From Nostoc sp. FACHB-892 (GTDB lineage: Bacteria > Cyanobacteriota > Cyanobacteriia > Cyanobacteriales > Nostocaceae), in assembly GCF_014698795.1 (NCBI RefSeq), contig NZ_JACJTR010000015.1:114555-178554 (forward strand): a stretch of DNA of 64,000 nucleotides, given 5' to 3'. Made by a program: the position numbers and the translations under genes. Below, piece after piece: positions 1 to 7,980 of this stretch (the first letter of the stretch is position 1; the number at the start of each line of letters is the position of its first letter). Under the pieces are notes generated by a model. It saw only the letters and a list, made by a program, of their open reading frames with translations, made no database searches and was not told the DNA's origin.

Positions 1-2
1 AT

Positions 3-638
3 TTAGTTAAAGAATATAGTTCAGTGGGAGGGGGCTTACTATTTTTTGAAAATGGTTCTTTTTCTGAAGGTTTAATTCAGCTAGCGCCATTTTCCGAATT
101 CGGTGCAGAACTCGCTTTTGTTCATGAAAATCGCCGCTTACGTCTGGTGCAACTGTTTGATAAGGCTGGTAATCTAAGTAGATTAGTTCTAATTCGAGAA
201 CATTTAGCAGGAACCCCAGCAACAGAACCTCCACCCTTGCAAGTAAATGACTTGTTGGGTGAATGGCAAGGACAAGCAGTGACAATATATCGAGATTTGC
301 GTTCGCCTGATATTTACTCTACAACTTTGAAAATACAACTTGATGATACTGGGCAATTAATTCAAAGTACCTCTTTTGGGGAACGTACAATTACCTCAAC
401 TGCTACTATCAAAGGTTCCATCATTCTTTTTGACCAAGATCCCGAAAAGCAAGTACAAGTATTATTGTTACCTGATGGCGCTTCTGCAACTTCTCCCCTC
501 AAGGTGCAATTACGTCAACCATTATTTTTGGAAGCGGGTTGGTTAATCCAGTCAAATCTGCGTCAGAGGATGATTCGCAGCTATAACGATAAAGGTGAAT
601 GGGTTAGTCTGACATTAGTTACTGAAGAAAAAGTGTAA
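3..638 (+). CDS. DUF3598 family protein (5' end outside window)
   Basis: The reading frame is open to the window edge, so the N-terminus is missing; the GTG at 24 is internal rather than a start. The visible part begins with an EYSS segment and then LLFFENGSFSEG and QLAPFSEFGAEL, which I recognise from cyanobacterial DUF3598 proteins (lipocalin/calycin-like beta-barrel, function unknown, usually about 270 residues). The C-terminal half is rich in beta strands, as expected for a second barrel. No signal peptide or membrane segment is visible. The next genes are on the other strand, so this gene ends its own unit. Confidence 0.72.
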   Translation, partial: LVKEYSSVGGGLLFFENGSFSEGLIQLAPFSEFGAELAFVHENRRLRLVQLFDKAGNLSRLVLIREHLAGTPATEPPPLQVNDLLGEWQGQAVTIYRDLRSPDIYSTTLKIQLDDTGQLIQSTSFGERTITSTATIKGSIILFDQDPEKQVQVLLLPDGASATSPLKVQLRQPLFLEAGWLIQSNLRQRMIRSYNDKGEWVSLTLVTEEKV

Positions 639-693
639 GGGATTTGAGAGTGCGATCGCTCTATCCATCTCAGAGAGATTATGCTGATAACAA

Positions 694-942
694 TTACAGC
701 CTTCCAAGCTCTCGCAGATTTTTCAAATCCAATTCCAAGTCATCAACGTCATAAGAGTAGAGAGGGATGTTTCGCTGCTTGAGGAGTTGGCGAAAAGTAT
801 TGGGTTGCATATCCGCTAGCTGACTCGCGTAGCCTATCGTTAAGCGCCCTGTCTGGAATAGGAACAGCGCAATTTCTTGACAAAACTCGCTTGGAGTAAG
901 CTGAGATGCTTGGAGAATTTCGTCTGAGATTACAACACTCAT
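694..942 (-). CDS. UPF0175 family protein, probable antitoxin
   Basis: The 82-residue product has the UPF0175 layout: an N-terminal LTPSEFCQEIALFLFQTGRL segment followed by the helix-turn-helix-like ASQLADMQPNTFRQLLKQR and a C-terminal acidic tail (YDVDDLELDL). In cyanobacteria such proteins usually pair with a PIN-like (DUF3368) toxin. No such partner follows here: downstream is the convergent DUF3598 gene, so this looks like a solitary antitoxin. It sits beside other toxin-antitoxin genes on the same strand. Confidence 0.75.
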   Translation of the reverse strand: MSVVISDEILQASQLTPSEFCQEIALFLFQTGRLTIGYASQLADMQPNTFRQLLKQRNIPLYSYDVDDLELDLKNLRELGRL

Positions 943-1017
943 AACAAGGCTAGTTTTCCGATTATTATGTTTAGGGTAGCTTAAGAAGCTTCAGGTGCAG
1001 TAGGTTTGTTAGACTGC

Positions 1018-1117
1018 GATCGCTTTTCTTAGCCTCCACCGTTAATCCCCTCTGATTTCGACTAACGCTTCACCAGATCGCAAAAGCTCTAATGCTTCTA
1101 GCAATGTAGAATTCAAA
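1018..1117. repeat. 100-bp direct repeat, copy 1 (3' end of DUF5615 gene)
   Basis: Bases 1018-1117 recur at 1916-2015 with no gap and two mismatches by eye. This copy covers the last 25 codons and stop of the intact DUF5615 gene plus about 24 bp of 3' flank. Confidence 0.9.
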
Positions 1118-1380
1118 ATCTCTTTCAATCGGGTATTTGACGTATTGCCACATGTTAACCAGATAACTTGTGGCGGTGTTCCAAGACGATCAACTAAGTC
1201 AGCAAAGTCACTGTCTTTGGTGATGAAAATGACTCCTCTAGCCCTAGCTGCCTCGAAAATCTCAGAATCTTCGGCATCTCTTAGCCCAACATCACGCAAA
1301 GCTAATGCGGTTATGCCGAATGTGGTGGTGATCCAAATTGCAATTGCGGGTGACAGATGTGCATCTACCCAGATCGTCAT
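1042..1380 (-). CDS. DUF5615 (PIN-like) toxin
   Basis: The 112-residue product starts with IWVDAHLSPAIAIW, then LRDVGLRDAEDSEIF and FITKDSDFADL. These are the acidic motifs of DUF5615/Mut7-C-like PIN-fold proteins: D6, the D/E cluster near residues 33-41 and D56/D58. The family is found as the putative RNase toxin partner of DUF433 antitoxins. Its start overlaps the stop of the upstream DUF433 gene by 4 bp, the usual arrangement for a translationally coupled pair. Its 3' end is duplicated at 1916-2015. Confidence 0.85.
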   Translation of the reverse strand: MTIWVDAHLSPAIAIWITTTFGITALALRDVGLRDAEDSEIFEAARARGVIFITKDSDFADLVDRLGTPPQVIWLTCGNTSNTRLKEILNSTLLEALELLRSGEALVEIRGD

Positions 1381-1601
1381 GCAACCAAAACGGGATGATT
1401 GAGCTTACGTGAAGCATACACAAGTGCTGCTTTAAGATCATCCGCTTCTAAATCAGGCATTTCTTCTAGAATTTGTTCGGCACTCAGTTCAGCCGCAAAC
1501 AAGTCGAGTATATCTGATACTCGAATTCTCATGCCCCGGATACAGGGACGACCACCACATTGTTTGGGATTAACTGTAATTCTTCCAAGTAAGTCTGACA
1601 T
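1377..1601 (-). CDS. DUF433 domain antitoxin
   Basis: The 74-residue product contains RITVNPKQCGGRPCIRGMRIRV in two adjoining parts and then DILDLFAAELSAEQILEEMP and DLKAALVYA, the DUF433 signature (a small winged-helix-like DNA-binding protein). It is the antitoxin half of the DUF433/DUF5615 pair and overlaps the toxin start by 4 bp. Antitoxin-first order fits autoregulation by the complex. The start at 1601 gives the normal family length. Confidence 0.85.
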   Translation of the reverse strand: MSDLLGRITVNPKQCGGRPCIRGMRIRVSDILDLFAAELSAEQILEEMPDLEADDLKAALVYASRKLNHPVLVA

Positions 1602-1682
1602 ACGGTTTCACTCGGAGATAGTCTTTAACCTAGTATATAAGGTAGACGCTTCTTAAGTTGCAAGTGTTGAATTGCTTGGTAA

Positions 1683-1901
1683 TCAGGCAATTTGAAGCGT
1701 GCTAGGTTCAGGAATAGATTCATTTTCTACTTGCCAAGCTTCCAAGTACATTTCAATCACTTCTTCGCCATTACGAATAGCTTACTCACGAGTTTTGCCA
1801 TGAGTGCAAGGCATAATAACGCGATCGGCAAACTCTGGAATTGTGACTAAGAAAAGCTGATTTTCATCAAACCATTGAACAATCATCGTGTATCGACTCA
1901 T
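1683..1901 (-). pseudogene. HicB-family antitoxin, broken by an in-frame stop
   Basis: Reading the minus strand from the ATG at 1899-1901 gives MSRYTMIVQWFDENQ, then LVTIPEFADRV, THGKTRE, a TAA at 1782-1784, then AIRNGEEVIEMYLEAWQVEN and a final stop at 1683-1685. Both halves are in one frame and match the HicB partial RNase-H-fold domain (IPE, THG and EEA..N..E positions). Codon 40 (TAA) stands where the family usually has GAA (Glu), so one substitution explains the break. No hicA-like gene is adjacent. A restart within the second half is unlikely to give a functional fold. Confidence 0.8.
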
Positions 1902-1915
1902 CAATCCTAGTTCTT

Positions 1916-2015
1916 GATCGCTTTTCTTAGCCTGCACCGTTAATCCCCTCTGATTTCGACTAACACTTCACCAGATCGCAAAAGCTCTAATGCTTCTAGC
2001 AATGTAGAATTCAAA
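1916..2015. repeat. 100-bp direct repeat, copy 2 (toxin-tail remnant)
   Basis: This copy of 1018-1117 encodes, on the minus strand, LEALELLRSGEVLVEIRGD and a stop, the last residues of a DUF5615 toxin with one Ala-to-Val change. No 5' part of such a gene is present, so it is a remnant or a partial duplication. It lies just upstream of the broken hicB. Confidence 0.88.
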
Positions 2016-2043
2016 TTGAATTGTTATGCTGTGGTGCATAGTG

Positions 2044-2937
2044 TTACTGTCCATCCATCCACTCGGAACAAGACTCACAAAAACCAAAGTTCCAGGAAAA
2101 ACCTGTCATGACTTCTCCACATCTACCACACTCTGTTAGAGGATTAATACTATTGCACTCTGAGTTGCTACAGATACCTTCAAATTCCCCAAGAGTAATC
2201 AGAGTTTCTTGATAGCAATCTGGGCATATCGTAAATGGAAAGTATGCTCCTTTATTGACTCTATATTCTTGCTCTATTTCTTGAAGAATACGACTATGGT
2301 TACGCTTAAATTTTCTAACTTTAAGCTGAATATCTTGATTCCACTTTTGTTTTTTTTGTTGTTCGATACGTTTCCATATTGAATCAATAGTATGTATTTT
2401 TTTCTGAAGTTCTAAGCTTTCAGATGAAGCTTCAATATTTATTTGAAGCTCGTTAACAAGAAATCTATCAATCAACTCCAAAAACTTTGAAATATTCGTC
2501 CATAAACGATATTTATTAGTGGAAACTTTATAATGCTCAAACTGGTTTCTAATATCCTGAACAGTCCTAATTACTTCAAGCTCATCGTTAGAAAATATAA
2601 CTTTTGGGCCAATCTCAAGCCTTTCTAATGCTTCATCCAGGTCAATTGTATTAGGAGTCTTGCCAGAAGATATTTTTTGTTTTACTTCATTGACTCGCCC
2701 TTTAAAGATAAGTTCTGGTAAACGACGGGAAAGACGTTCTTTGAGAAGCAATAAAAAGCCAGAGAATAGATGCAACACACCATACTTGTAGCTACTTATA
2801 GTTATATCTGTAGCGCTGGAATACTCTCTAAGCACATGGTCTTCATCAAAGAGTTCATCTATACCCTTAAGTATGAAGTCAACTCCATTATCAAGTAAGT
2901 TAAATTGAAGTGTAGAATCAGATTTTTCGTTACTCAT
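2044..2937 (-). CDS. HEPN-like protein with C-terminal zinc ribbons
   Basis: The gene encodes 297 residues that I do not recognise as a named family. The N-terminal 200 residues are mostly helical and carry IRNQFEHYK: R130 and H135 form an Rx4H motif like that of HEPN-fold RNases. Residues 160-225 look like a charged coiled coil. The last 65 residues hold four CxxC-type knuckles (CPDC, CSNSEC, CGRC, CESC), enough for two zinc ribbons. Position beside a toxin-antitoxin island and the HEPN motif suggest a toxin or defence RNase, but this is inference. It is AT-richer than the housekeeping genes to its right. Confidence 0.6.
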   Translation of the reverse strand: MSNEKSDSTLQFNLLDNGVDFILKGIDELFDEDHVLREYSSATDITISSYKYGVLHLFSGFLLLLKERLSRRLPELIFKGRVNEVKQKISSGKTPNTIDLDEALERLEIGPKVIFSNDELEVIRTVQDIRNQFEHYKVSTNKYRLWTNISKFLELIDRFLVNELQINIEASSESLELQKKIHTIDSIWKRIEQQKKQKWNQDIQLKVRKFKRNHSRILQEIEQEYRVNKGAYFPFTICPDCYQETLITLGEFEGICSNSECNSINPLTECGRCGEVMTGFSWNFGFCESCSEWMDGQ

Positions 2938-3041
2938 GGAAAACTTTATTATCCCAATCTCGGCTTCTCACAAATAACCTCGAAATTGCGCCCTAAGCCT
3001 GAAAAAGCTACTGAATTAAATGTCCTATAAAATTTGACCTC

Positions 3042-3103
3042 GCTTAAGCACTATTCTTACATAACAGGAAAAGCTTAAGCACTATTCTTACATAACAGGA
3101 AAA
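3042..3103. repeat. 31-bp perfect tandem duplication
   Basis: Bases 3042-3072 are repeated exactly at 3073-3103 (unit begins GCTTAAGCACTATTC). It lies between the HEPN gene and aat, in the 5' region of the HEPN gene. Confidence 0.95.
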
Positions 3104-3126
3104 GCTATGTTAAAAAGTTTACGGAA

Positions 3127-3702
3127 CTATACCAAAAAACAACGACGTTGTAACGCTTGCTTTAGTAGCATTTGATATTCTTCATCTTCAACTTGATAAG
3201 CCCCAAACCTCTCCAAATGGGGATTCATCATTTGGGCATCGAAAAACACAAATTTTCTCTGGCGTAATCTTTCCACCAACTTTACCATCGCTACCTTCGA
3301 GCCTTCAGGAATGCGGTAAAACATCGACTCTCCAATAAAAGCCCCACCAATAACAATCCCTAAAATTCCCCCAGCTAATTCGTCACCTTGCCAAGTTTCA
3401 AAACTATAAGCATAACCACTCTGGTAAAGTAGCCAGTAAATCTTTTGTAATTCCGGTGAAATCCAAGTTGTCTCTCTGTCAGCACACCCAGCCACCACAG
3501 CTTGAAAGTCCCGATTAATCGCCACACTAAAACGCTCTTGATTCAGGACACGCTGCAAAGACTTGGGGTAGCGAAACCGTTCATCCAAAGGAATAAAAGT
3601 CCGATCGCAACTTCCGTACCAACTCAGGCGATCGTGTTCATCAGCCATGAGAAAATAGCCTTGTGCATAACCCTCAACAATAGCCGCGATATCATATTCC
3701 AT
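3127..3702 (-). CDS. aat: Leucyl/phenylalanyl-tRNA--protein transferase
   Basis: The enzyme adds Leu or Phe from aminoacyl-tRNA to N-terminal Lys or Arg of proteins, marking them for ClpS/ClpAP degradation (N-degron pathway). Family motifs are present in order: GYAQGYF, WISPELQKIYWLL, YSFETWQGDELAGGILG, GGAFIGESMF, SKVAMVKLVERL and HLERFGA. I chose the ATG at 3702 (MEYDIAAIVEGYAQG) rather than the in-frame ATG 21 bp upstream because family members start directly before this segment. About 191 residues, short as in other cyanobacterial versions. It stands alone, divergent from the next small gene. Confidence 0.92.
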   Translation of the reverse strand: MEYDIAAIVEGYAQGYFLMADEHDRLSWYGSCDRTFIPLDERFRYPKSLQRVLNQERFSVAINRDFQAVVAGCADRETTWISPELQKIYWLLYQSGYAYSFETWQGDELAGGILGIVIGGAFIGESMFYRIPEGSKVAMVKLVERLRQRKFVFFDAQMMNPHLERFGAYQVEDEEYQMLLKQALQRRCFLV

Positions 3703-3732
3703 AAATAAATATAAAAAAAACACCAGAGAAAC

Positions 3733-3797
3733 GCAATTTGATGTTAACAGTCAACCTCAGCGTTCCTCTGCGTTTCCCTCCGCGTCCCTTTGCGTTT
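3733..3797. repeat. Low-complexity repeat (GCGTTTCCCTCCGCG type)
   Basis: The stretch repeats GCGTT/CTCTGCG/TCCGCG motifs between aat and the next gene. Tracts of this kind are scattered between genes in Nostoc genomes; no protein reading is supported. Confidence 0.6.
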
Positions 3798-3804
3798 AAA
3801 AAAA

Positions 3805-4134
3805 ATGACTCAACCAATTCCCCCCATTACCCTACCACCGCCTGAAAACCCCTTGCTCGAAGGTGAATGGTTACGAGAACGCCTACAACGATGGCTAGAT
3901 ACAGAATTTATCCCCGAAGCAGTCAACCAAAACATCGCCCAACGAGCCGCACAGATTTTTGTGCGTCAACGGATGGAAGGAGAAAACGACCTTGGTTCTC
4001 TGGTAATTGCCATTGTCACAGAGATGCAGTCGTATGATTTTTCCAATAGCTTTTATGGAGAGTTTGCGATCGCTAACGCCGTCAGCGATCTACTCTTAGA
4101 GAGTCTGGGAATTGATAAATGTTGTGGTCAATAA
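3805..4134 (+). CDS. Conserved cyanobacterial hypothetical protein
   Basis: From the ATG at 3805 the product has 109 residues: a proline-rich start (TQPIPPITLPPPENP) followed by a mainly helical acidic body (EWLRERLQRWLDTEFIPE, IAQRAAQIFVRQRMEG, SFYGEFAIANAVSDLLLESLGI) and a CC pair near the end. I prefer this start over the in-frame one 15 bp upstream because that lies in the repeat tract. It looks like a small soluble protein kept in cyanobacteria; no function is recognisable. It is convergent with rpsN across a repeat tract. Confidence 0.6.
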   Translation: MTQPIPPITLPPPENPLLEGEWLRERLQRWLDTEFIPEAVNQNIAQRAAQIFVRQRMEGENDLGSLVIAIVTEMQSYDFSNSFYGEFAIANAVSDLLLESLGIDKCCGQ

Positions 4135-4140
4135 TAAATA

Positions 4141-4220
4141 GTTAGGAGTTAGGAGTTAGGAGTTAGAAGTTAGGTTTGTCTCAATTAATAACTCATCACT
4201 CATAACTCATCACTCATCAC
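4141..4220. repeat. Short tandem repeats (GTTAGGA and ACTCATC units)
   Basis: Several GTTAGGA heptamers are followed by ACTCATCACTCATA units, the STRR class typical of heterocystous cyanobacteria. It separates two converging genes. Confidence 0.85.
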
Positions 4221-4223
4221 TTT

Positions 4224-4526
4224 TTACCAACTAGACTTAACAACTCCAGGCAATAGACCTTCATGCGCCCATTCTCTCAGCACGTTCCGAGACAACCCAA
4301 AATCGCGGTAAACACCTCTAGAACGACCAGTCAACCAACAACGGTTGCGGTGGCGGGTGGGCGCACTATTCCGGGGTAGCTGTTGAATCTTGCGGTGGAT
4401 TTCCAACTTATCTAGGGGAGATGCTGCACTTTTGAACTCTTCCAAAAGAGCTTCCCGCTTGTCAGCATACTTTTCTATCAACCTAGTGCGCTTTTTCTCG
4501 CGCTCAATCATGCTCTTCTTTGCCAT
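4224..4526 (-). CDS. rpsN: 30S ribosomal protein S14
   Basis: The 100-residue product has the long, zinc-free bacterial/plastid S14 form: MAKKSMIEREKKR, then LPRNSAPTRHRNRCWLTGR, RSRGVYRDFGLSRNVLRE and the C-terminal GLLPGVVKSSW. It binds 16S rRNA in the 30S head. It lies outside the main ribosomal protein operon, as is normal in cyanobacteria, and is transcribed in the same direction as nth, rseP and serS. Confidence 0.97.
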   Translation of the reverse strand: MAKKSMIEREKKRTRLIEKYADKREALLEEFKSAASPLDKLEIHRKIQQLPRNSAPTRHRNRCWLTGRSRGVYRDFGLSRNVLREWAHEGLLPGVVKSSW

Positions 4527-4601
4527 TATTCTCGAACTTATTTAAAGACACCGTTCTCTATTCTACAGTTTCTCCATCAATTCTGGGATTACTTGTGTCG
4601 C

Positions 4602-5291
4602 TTACCCTACAACCATTGGCTTATTAGCAGCAGGGCATAAGTCGGCAAGCTCACAAGCAACGCAAATAGGAGAGCGTGCTTTACAAATAGCACGACCATG
4701 ATAAATCAGCCGAATTGACCAATTTTCCCAATCACGCTGCGGCAGTAAACCCATTAAATCTTGCTCAATCCGAACAGGGTCTTTTGCTTGGGTTAAACCC
4801 AAACGTTCGCTAAGGCGCTTGACGTGAGTATCTACCGTTACGCCAACATTAATGCCGTAACCATGACCCAGAACTACATTTGCTGTCTTCCGCGCCACAC
4901 CTGGAAGCTTTAACAACTGTTCCATTTGGTTGGGAACAACAGAGTCAAACTCATTAACAATCATCCGACAGGCGGCTTGAATGTTCTTGGCTTTATTGCG
5001 ATAAAACCCTGTTGAACGCACCAAATTTTCTAATTCTACCAAGTCAGCGATCGCTAAACTAGCAGCATCAGGAAACCGCTCAAATAAAGCTGGTGTTACT
5101 TTATTCACCCGTTCATCAGTACACTGAGCAGAGAGAATAGTTGCCACCAACAATTGTACTGGTGTTGAGTAGTTCAAAGAGCAAGTAGCATCTGGATAAA
5201 GACGCTTCAGGCGAGCTAAAATTTCTATCGCCCGTTGCTTTTTAGATAACGATTTGCGGGTAATGCTCACTGGAACAATTTTTGTACCCAC
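4602..5291 (-). CDS. nth: Endonuclease III (DNA glycosylase/AP lyase)
   Basis: The enzyme excises oxidised pyrimidines and cuts at AP sites in base-excision repair. The helix-hairpin-helix is LPGVARKTANVVLG, with the catalytic Lys in RKTA and the catalytic Asp in VTVDTHVKRLSERLG. The C-terminal 4Fe-4S loop fits C-X6-C-X2-C-X5-C (CKARSPICVACELADLC). The 229 residues match the family length plus a short basic N-terminus. Its start lies 25 bp inside the 3' end of rseP, so the two are likely cotranscribed and translationally coupled. Confidence 0.95.
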   Translation of the reverse strand: MGTKIVPVSITRKSLSKKQRAIEILARLKRLYPDATCSLNYSTPVQLLVATILSAQCTDERVNKVTPALFERFPDAASLAIADLVELENLVRSTGFYRNKAKNIQAACRMIVNEFDSVVPNQMEQLLKLPGVARKTANVVLGHGYGINVGVTVDTHVKRLSERLGLTQAKDPVRIEQDLMGLLPQRDWENWSIRLIYHGRAICKARSPICVACELADLCPAANKPMVVG

Positions 5292-6370
5292 TCCAATTGG
5301 CTAGTTAATTGAGTAGTTTCTTTAACTATCAGAAAAATTCCTAGCCCTAAGAGTAACACTAAACCAGTTTGCATTACACCTTCTTGAATGCGAGCCGGAA
5401 CAGGCTTACCACCGCGCAAGCCTTCAATCAGCAGGAAAGCCAGTTGTCCGCCATCCAAGGCTGGCAAAGGCAAAATATTGATAATAGCCAAGTTAATGCT
5501 GATAATTGCCCCAAAAGACAACAGATTTACAGTATTGTCCTCAGCTAATTTTGCACCAATTTTGACAATATTAACCGGCCCAGAAACTTGTCCAGCAGTT
5601 TGTTGAAAGTTGGTAATCAACTGTCCAAAACCGCTCAGTGTCCCAACAAATAATTGTTGAAACCTGTTAGCAGCAAGACCAAAAATTTCAAAAGGACTAT
5701 TAGGACGGCGATAAATTGCTGTAGCATTAGGACTAAGCGCCACACCAACTACACCTTTGCCATCGGCTCCCTCTTTTGGCGTTAATTTTATGGATTGTTG
5801 TTGGTTTTCACGCTGAATTTTCAGTTCGATTTGCTGATTTGGATGAGTTTGAATTTCTTTTGTCAGCAAAGGAGTTGACTTGTCAGAAGCCGGGAGTTCT
5901 TGACCGTTAACAGCCAGAATAATATCTCCTTCCCGAATTCCTGCTTGGTAGGCAACAGATTCTTGATTAACAGGCTGGACAACGACACCAGCCTTATAGT
6001 TTAATTCCTTGGGAATGCCAACGATGCCTAATTGCAGAACCAGCACCAAATAGGCAAATATTAAATTTGCTATCACTCCGGCACTGATAACGATCGCCCG
6101 GTCTAAAATTGGACGATTACGCAACAGATTTGGGTCATTGGGTGGAACATCGCTATCGGGGTCATCATCAGGAAAGCCCACAAAGCCGCCCAAAGGAAAG
6201 GCGCGGACAGCATATTCGGTTTGTGAACCTTGATACTTCAAAAGAACTGGGCCAAAACCCAAAGAAAAACGGTTAACGAGAATGCCTTGAGAACGGGCTG
6301 CAACAAAATGTCCCAACTCGTGTACCAAGATTAAAACAGCCAAAACTGCGATCGCTGCTAAAACTGACAT
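5267..6370 (-). CDS. rseP: Site-2 (RIP) zinc metalloprotease
   Basis: This is an intramembrane protease of the RseP/S2P family. The zinc motif HELGH is at residues 17-21 in the first membrane helix. A PDZ domain covers roughly residues 120-200 (GIREGDIILAVNGQELP). The second active-site motif is NILPLPALDGGQ near residue 300, followed by the last helices. The 367 residues are normal. Such proteases release membrane-bound regulators; the substrate here is unknown. It overlaps nth by 25 bp and follows serS after a repeat tract. Confidence 0.93.
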   Translation of the reverse strand: MSVLAAIAVLAVLILVHELGHFVAARSQGILVNRFSLGFGPVLLKYQGSQTEYAVRAFPLGGFVGFPDDDPDSDVPPNDPNLLRNRPILDRAIVISAGVIANLIFAYLVLVLQLGIVGIPKELNYKAGVVVQPVNQESVAYQAGIREGDIILAVNGQELPASDKSTPLLTKEIQTHPNQQIELKIQRENQQQSIKLTPKEGADGKGVVGVALSPNATAIYRRPNSPFEIFGLAANRFQQLFVGTLSGFGQLITNFQQTAGQVSGPVNIVKIGAKLAEDNTVNLLSFGAIISINLAIINILPLPALDGGQLAFLLIEGLRGGKPVPARIQEGVMQTGLVLLLGLGIFLIVKETTQLTSQLEWVQKLFQ

Positions 6371-6420
6371 AGAGTAAATGAGTGAAAATATTAAGCTATA
6401 GTTATCTCCATTCTAATTGG

Positions 6421-6462
6421 GCATTGGGCATTGGGCATTGGGCATTGGGCATTGGGCATTGG
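6421..6462. repeat. Heptamer repeat, six GCATTGG units
   Basis: Six exact tandem GCATTGG units lie between serS and rseP, followed by ACAAAGGACAAATGAC-type repeat. This is typical STRR sequence. Confidence 0.95.
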
Positions 6463-6501
6463 TAAATAACAAAGGACAAAGGACAAATGACTAATGACCA
6501 A

Positions 6502-7782
6502 TCATAATACTTCCCGCCCCAAGTAAGGTTGCAGCGCTTCTGGTATCCTCACTGTTCCATCAGGTTGTTGATAATTCTCCAAAATTGCTGCCATTGTCCG
6601 TCCCACAGCTAAACCCGAACCATTGAGGGTATGTACAAACTGAGTGCCTTTCTTCCCTGCTTCTTTGAAGCGAATATCAGCTCGTCGCGCCTGGAAATCT
6701 ATAGTATTGGAACAGCTAGAAATTTCGCGGTATTTGCCAGAAGAGGGCAACCAAACCTCTAAATCATAAGTTTTGGTAGAGGCAAATCCCAAATCTCCAG
6801 TACTTAAATTTACTACTCGATAAGGCAACTTCAACGCCTGTAAGATTGCTTCTGCATTCCCCACCAATTTCTCCAGTTCATCAAAAGATGTACTTGGTTC
6901 GACAAATTTCACCATTTCCACCTTATTGAACTGATGCAGGCGAATTAATCCTCGCATATCGCGCCCATAGCTACCAGCTTCGCGGCGAAAACAGGGAGTA
7001 AAAGCACAGTGGTAGATAGGCAAGTTTTCAGCAGCGAGAATTTCGCCCCGATAAAGATTTGTAACCGGGACTTCAGCCGTAGGAATCAGCCACAAGTCAT
7101 CATCAGCACATTTAAAGCTTTCTTCAGCAAACTTGGGTAACTGACCGGTCGCCGTCAAAGACTCGGTATTCACTAACAACGGTGGACTGACTTCTACATA
7201 CCCAGCTTGAGTATGAAGAGTTAGCATAAATTGAATTAATGCCCTCTCTAATGCCGCACCAGCGCCTATCAATGTCACAAAGCGACTTTGGGCAACTTTT
7301 ACAGCCCGTTCAGTATTGAGAATTCCTAGCTTTTCGCCGATTTCCCAGTGAGGGAGAATATTCGGATTTTGGGGAATGTATTCATCACCCCAACGGCGCA
7401 CCTCTACGTTATCTTCCTCATTTTTACCAAGGGGTGTAGAGTCGCTTGGTAAATTGGGAAGTGCCAACACAAGTTGGGCAATTTCAGCTTTGAGGTCTTT
7501 TTCCTGGGGTTCCAGTTCGCTCAATGTAGCCTTGACAGAGTTCCCTTCATCGCGCAAAACTTGAATTTCTGGGTCTTGAGGATTGATTCCAGATTTAATC
7601 TTTTGCCCAACAATTTTACCAATTTCGTTACTCCGAGCTTGGAGTTGACTGCGTGTCCCCTCTAGTTCTCGTTGCTTGCGATCTAACTGTAAAATCGGTT
7701 CAATGTCGTATTTGCCACTACGACTATTCAATCGTTCTTGAACTAATTGCGGATTTTCCCGTATTTGCTTAATATCCAGCAC
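6502..7782 (-). CDS. serS: Seryl-tRNA synthetase
   Basis: This cytoplasmic class II aminoacyl-tRNA synthetase charges tRNA-Ser. Residues 1-110 form the tRNA-binding coiled-coil arm (MLDIKQIRENPQLVQERL to QLVLALPNLP). The catalytic core follows with motif 2 (FRREAGSYGRDMRGLIRLHQF) split over two segments, the serine pocket (ISSCSNTIDFQARRADIRF) and motif 3 (LNGSGLAVGRTMAAILEN). At 426 residues it is full length. It is the first gene of a same-strand run serS-rseP-nth-rpsN. Confidence 0.97.
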   Translation of the reverse strand: MLDIKQIRENPQLVQERLNSRSGKYDIEPILQLDRKQRELEGTRSQLQARSNEIGKIVGQKIKSGINPQDPEIQVLRDEGNSVKATLSELEPQEKDLKAEIAQLVLALPNLPSDSTPLGKNEEDNVEVRRWGDEYIPQNPNILPHWEIGEKLGILNTERAVKVAQSRFVTLIGAGAALERALIQFMLTLHTQAGYVEVSPPLLVNTESLTATGQLPKFAEESFKCADDDLWLIPTAEVPVTNLYRGEILAAENLPIYHCAFTPCFRREAGSYGRDMRGLIRLHQFNKVEMVKFVEPSTSFDELEKLVGNAEAILQALKLPYRVVNLSTGDLGFASTKTYDLEVWLPSSGKYREISSCSNTIDFQARRADIRFKEAGKKGTQFVHTLNGSGLAVGRTMAAILENYQQPDGTVRIPEALQPYLGREVL

Positions 7783-7980
7783 AGATTTTTCTCAGTTTTT
7801 AGCCTAAAATCTTCCTGTCAATACAGTTAACACATAAGCATTTAGCATATAGTAATTTTGGTTGGCTGTGACCTGAAAAACAAAGTTTATTAGAAAAATT
7901 CAGTCTTAATCTCTGAATCAAGATTTTACCCTAGCATCACTGCCAGGGCTAAGAAATCATATAATAATCTATTTAGCTAA

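Noticed and set aside
7..285. Minus-strand frame of 92 codons at the window start
   Set aside because: It is antisense to the DUF3598 coding region, which has family motifs; no ribosome site.
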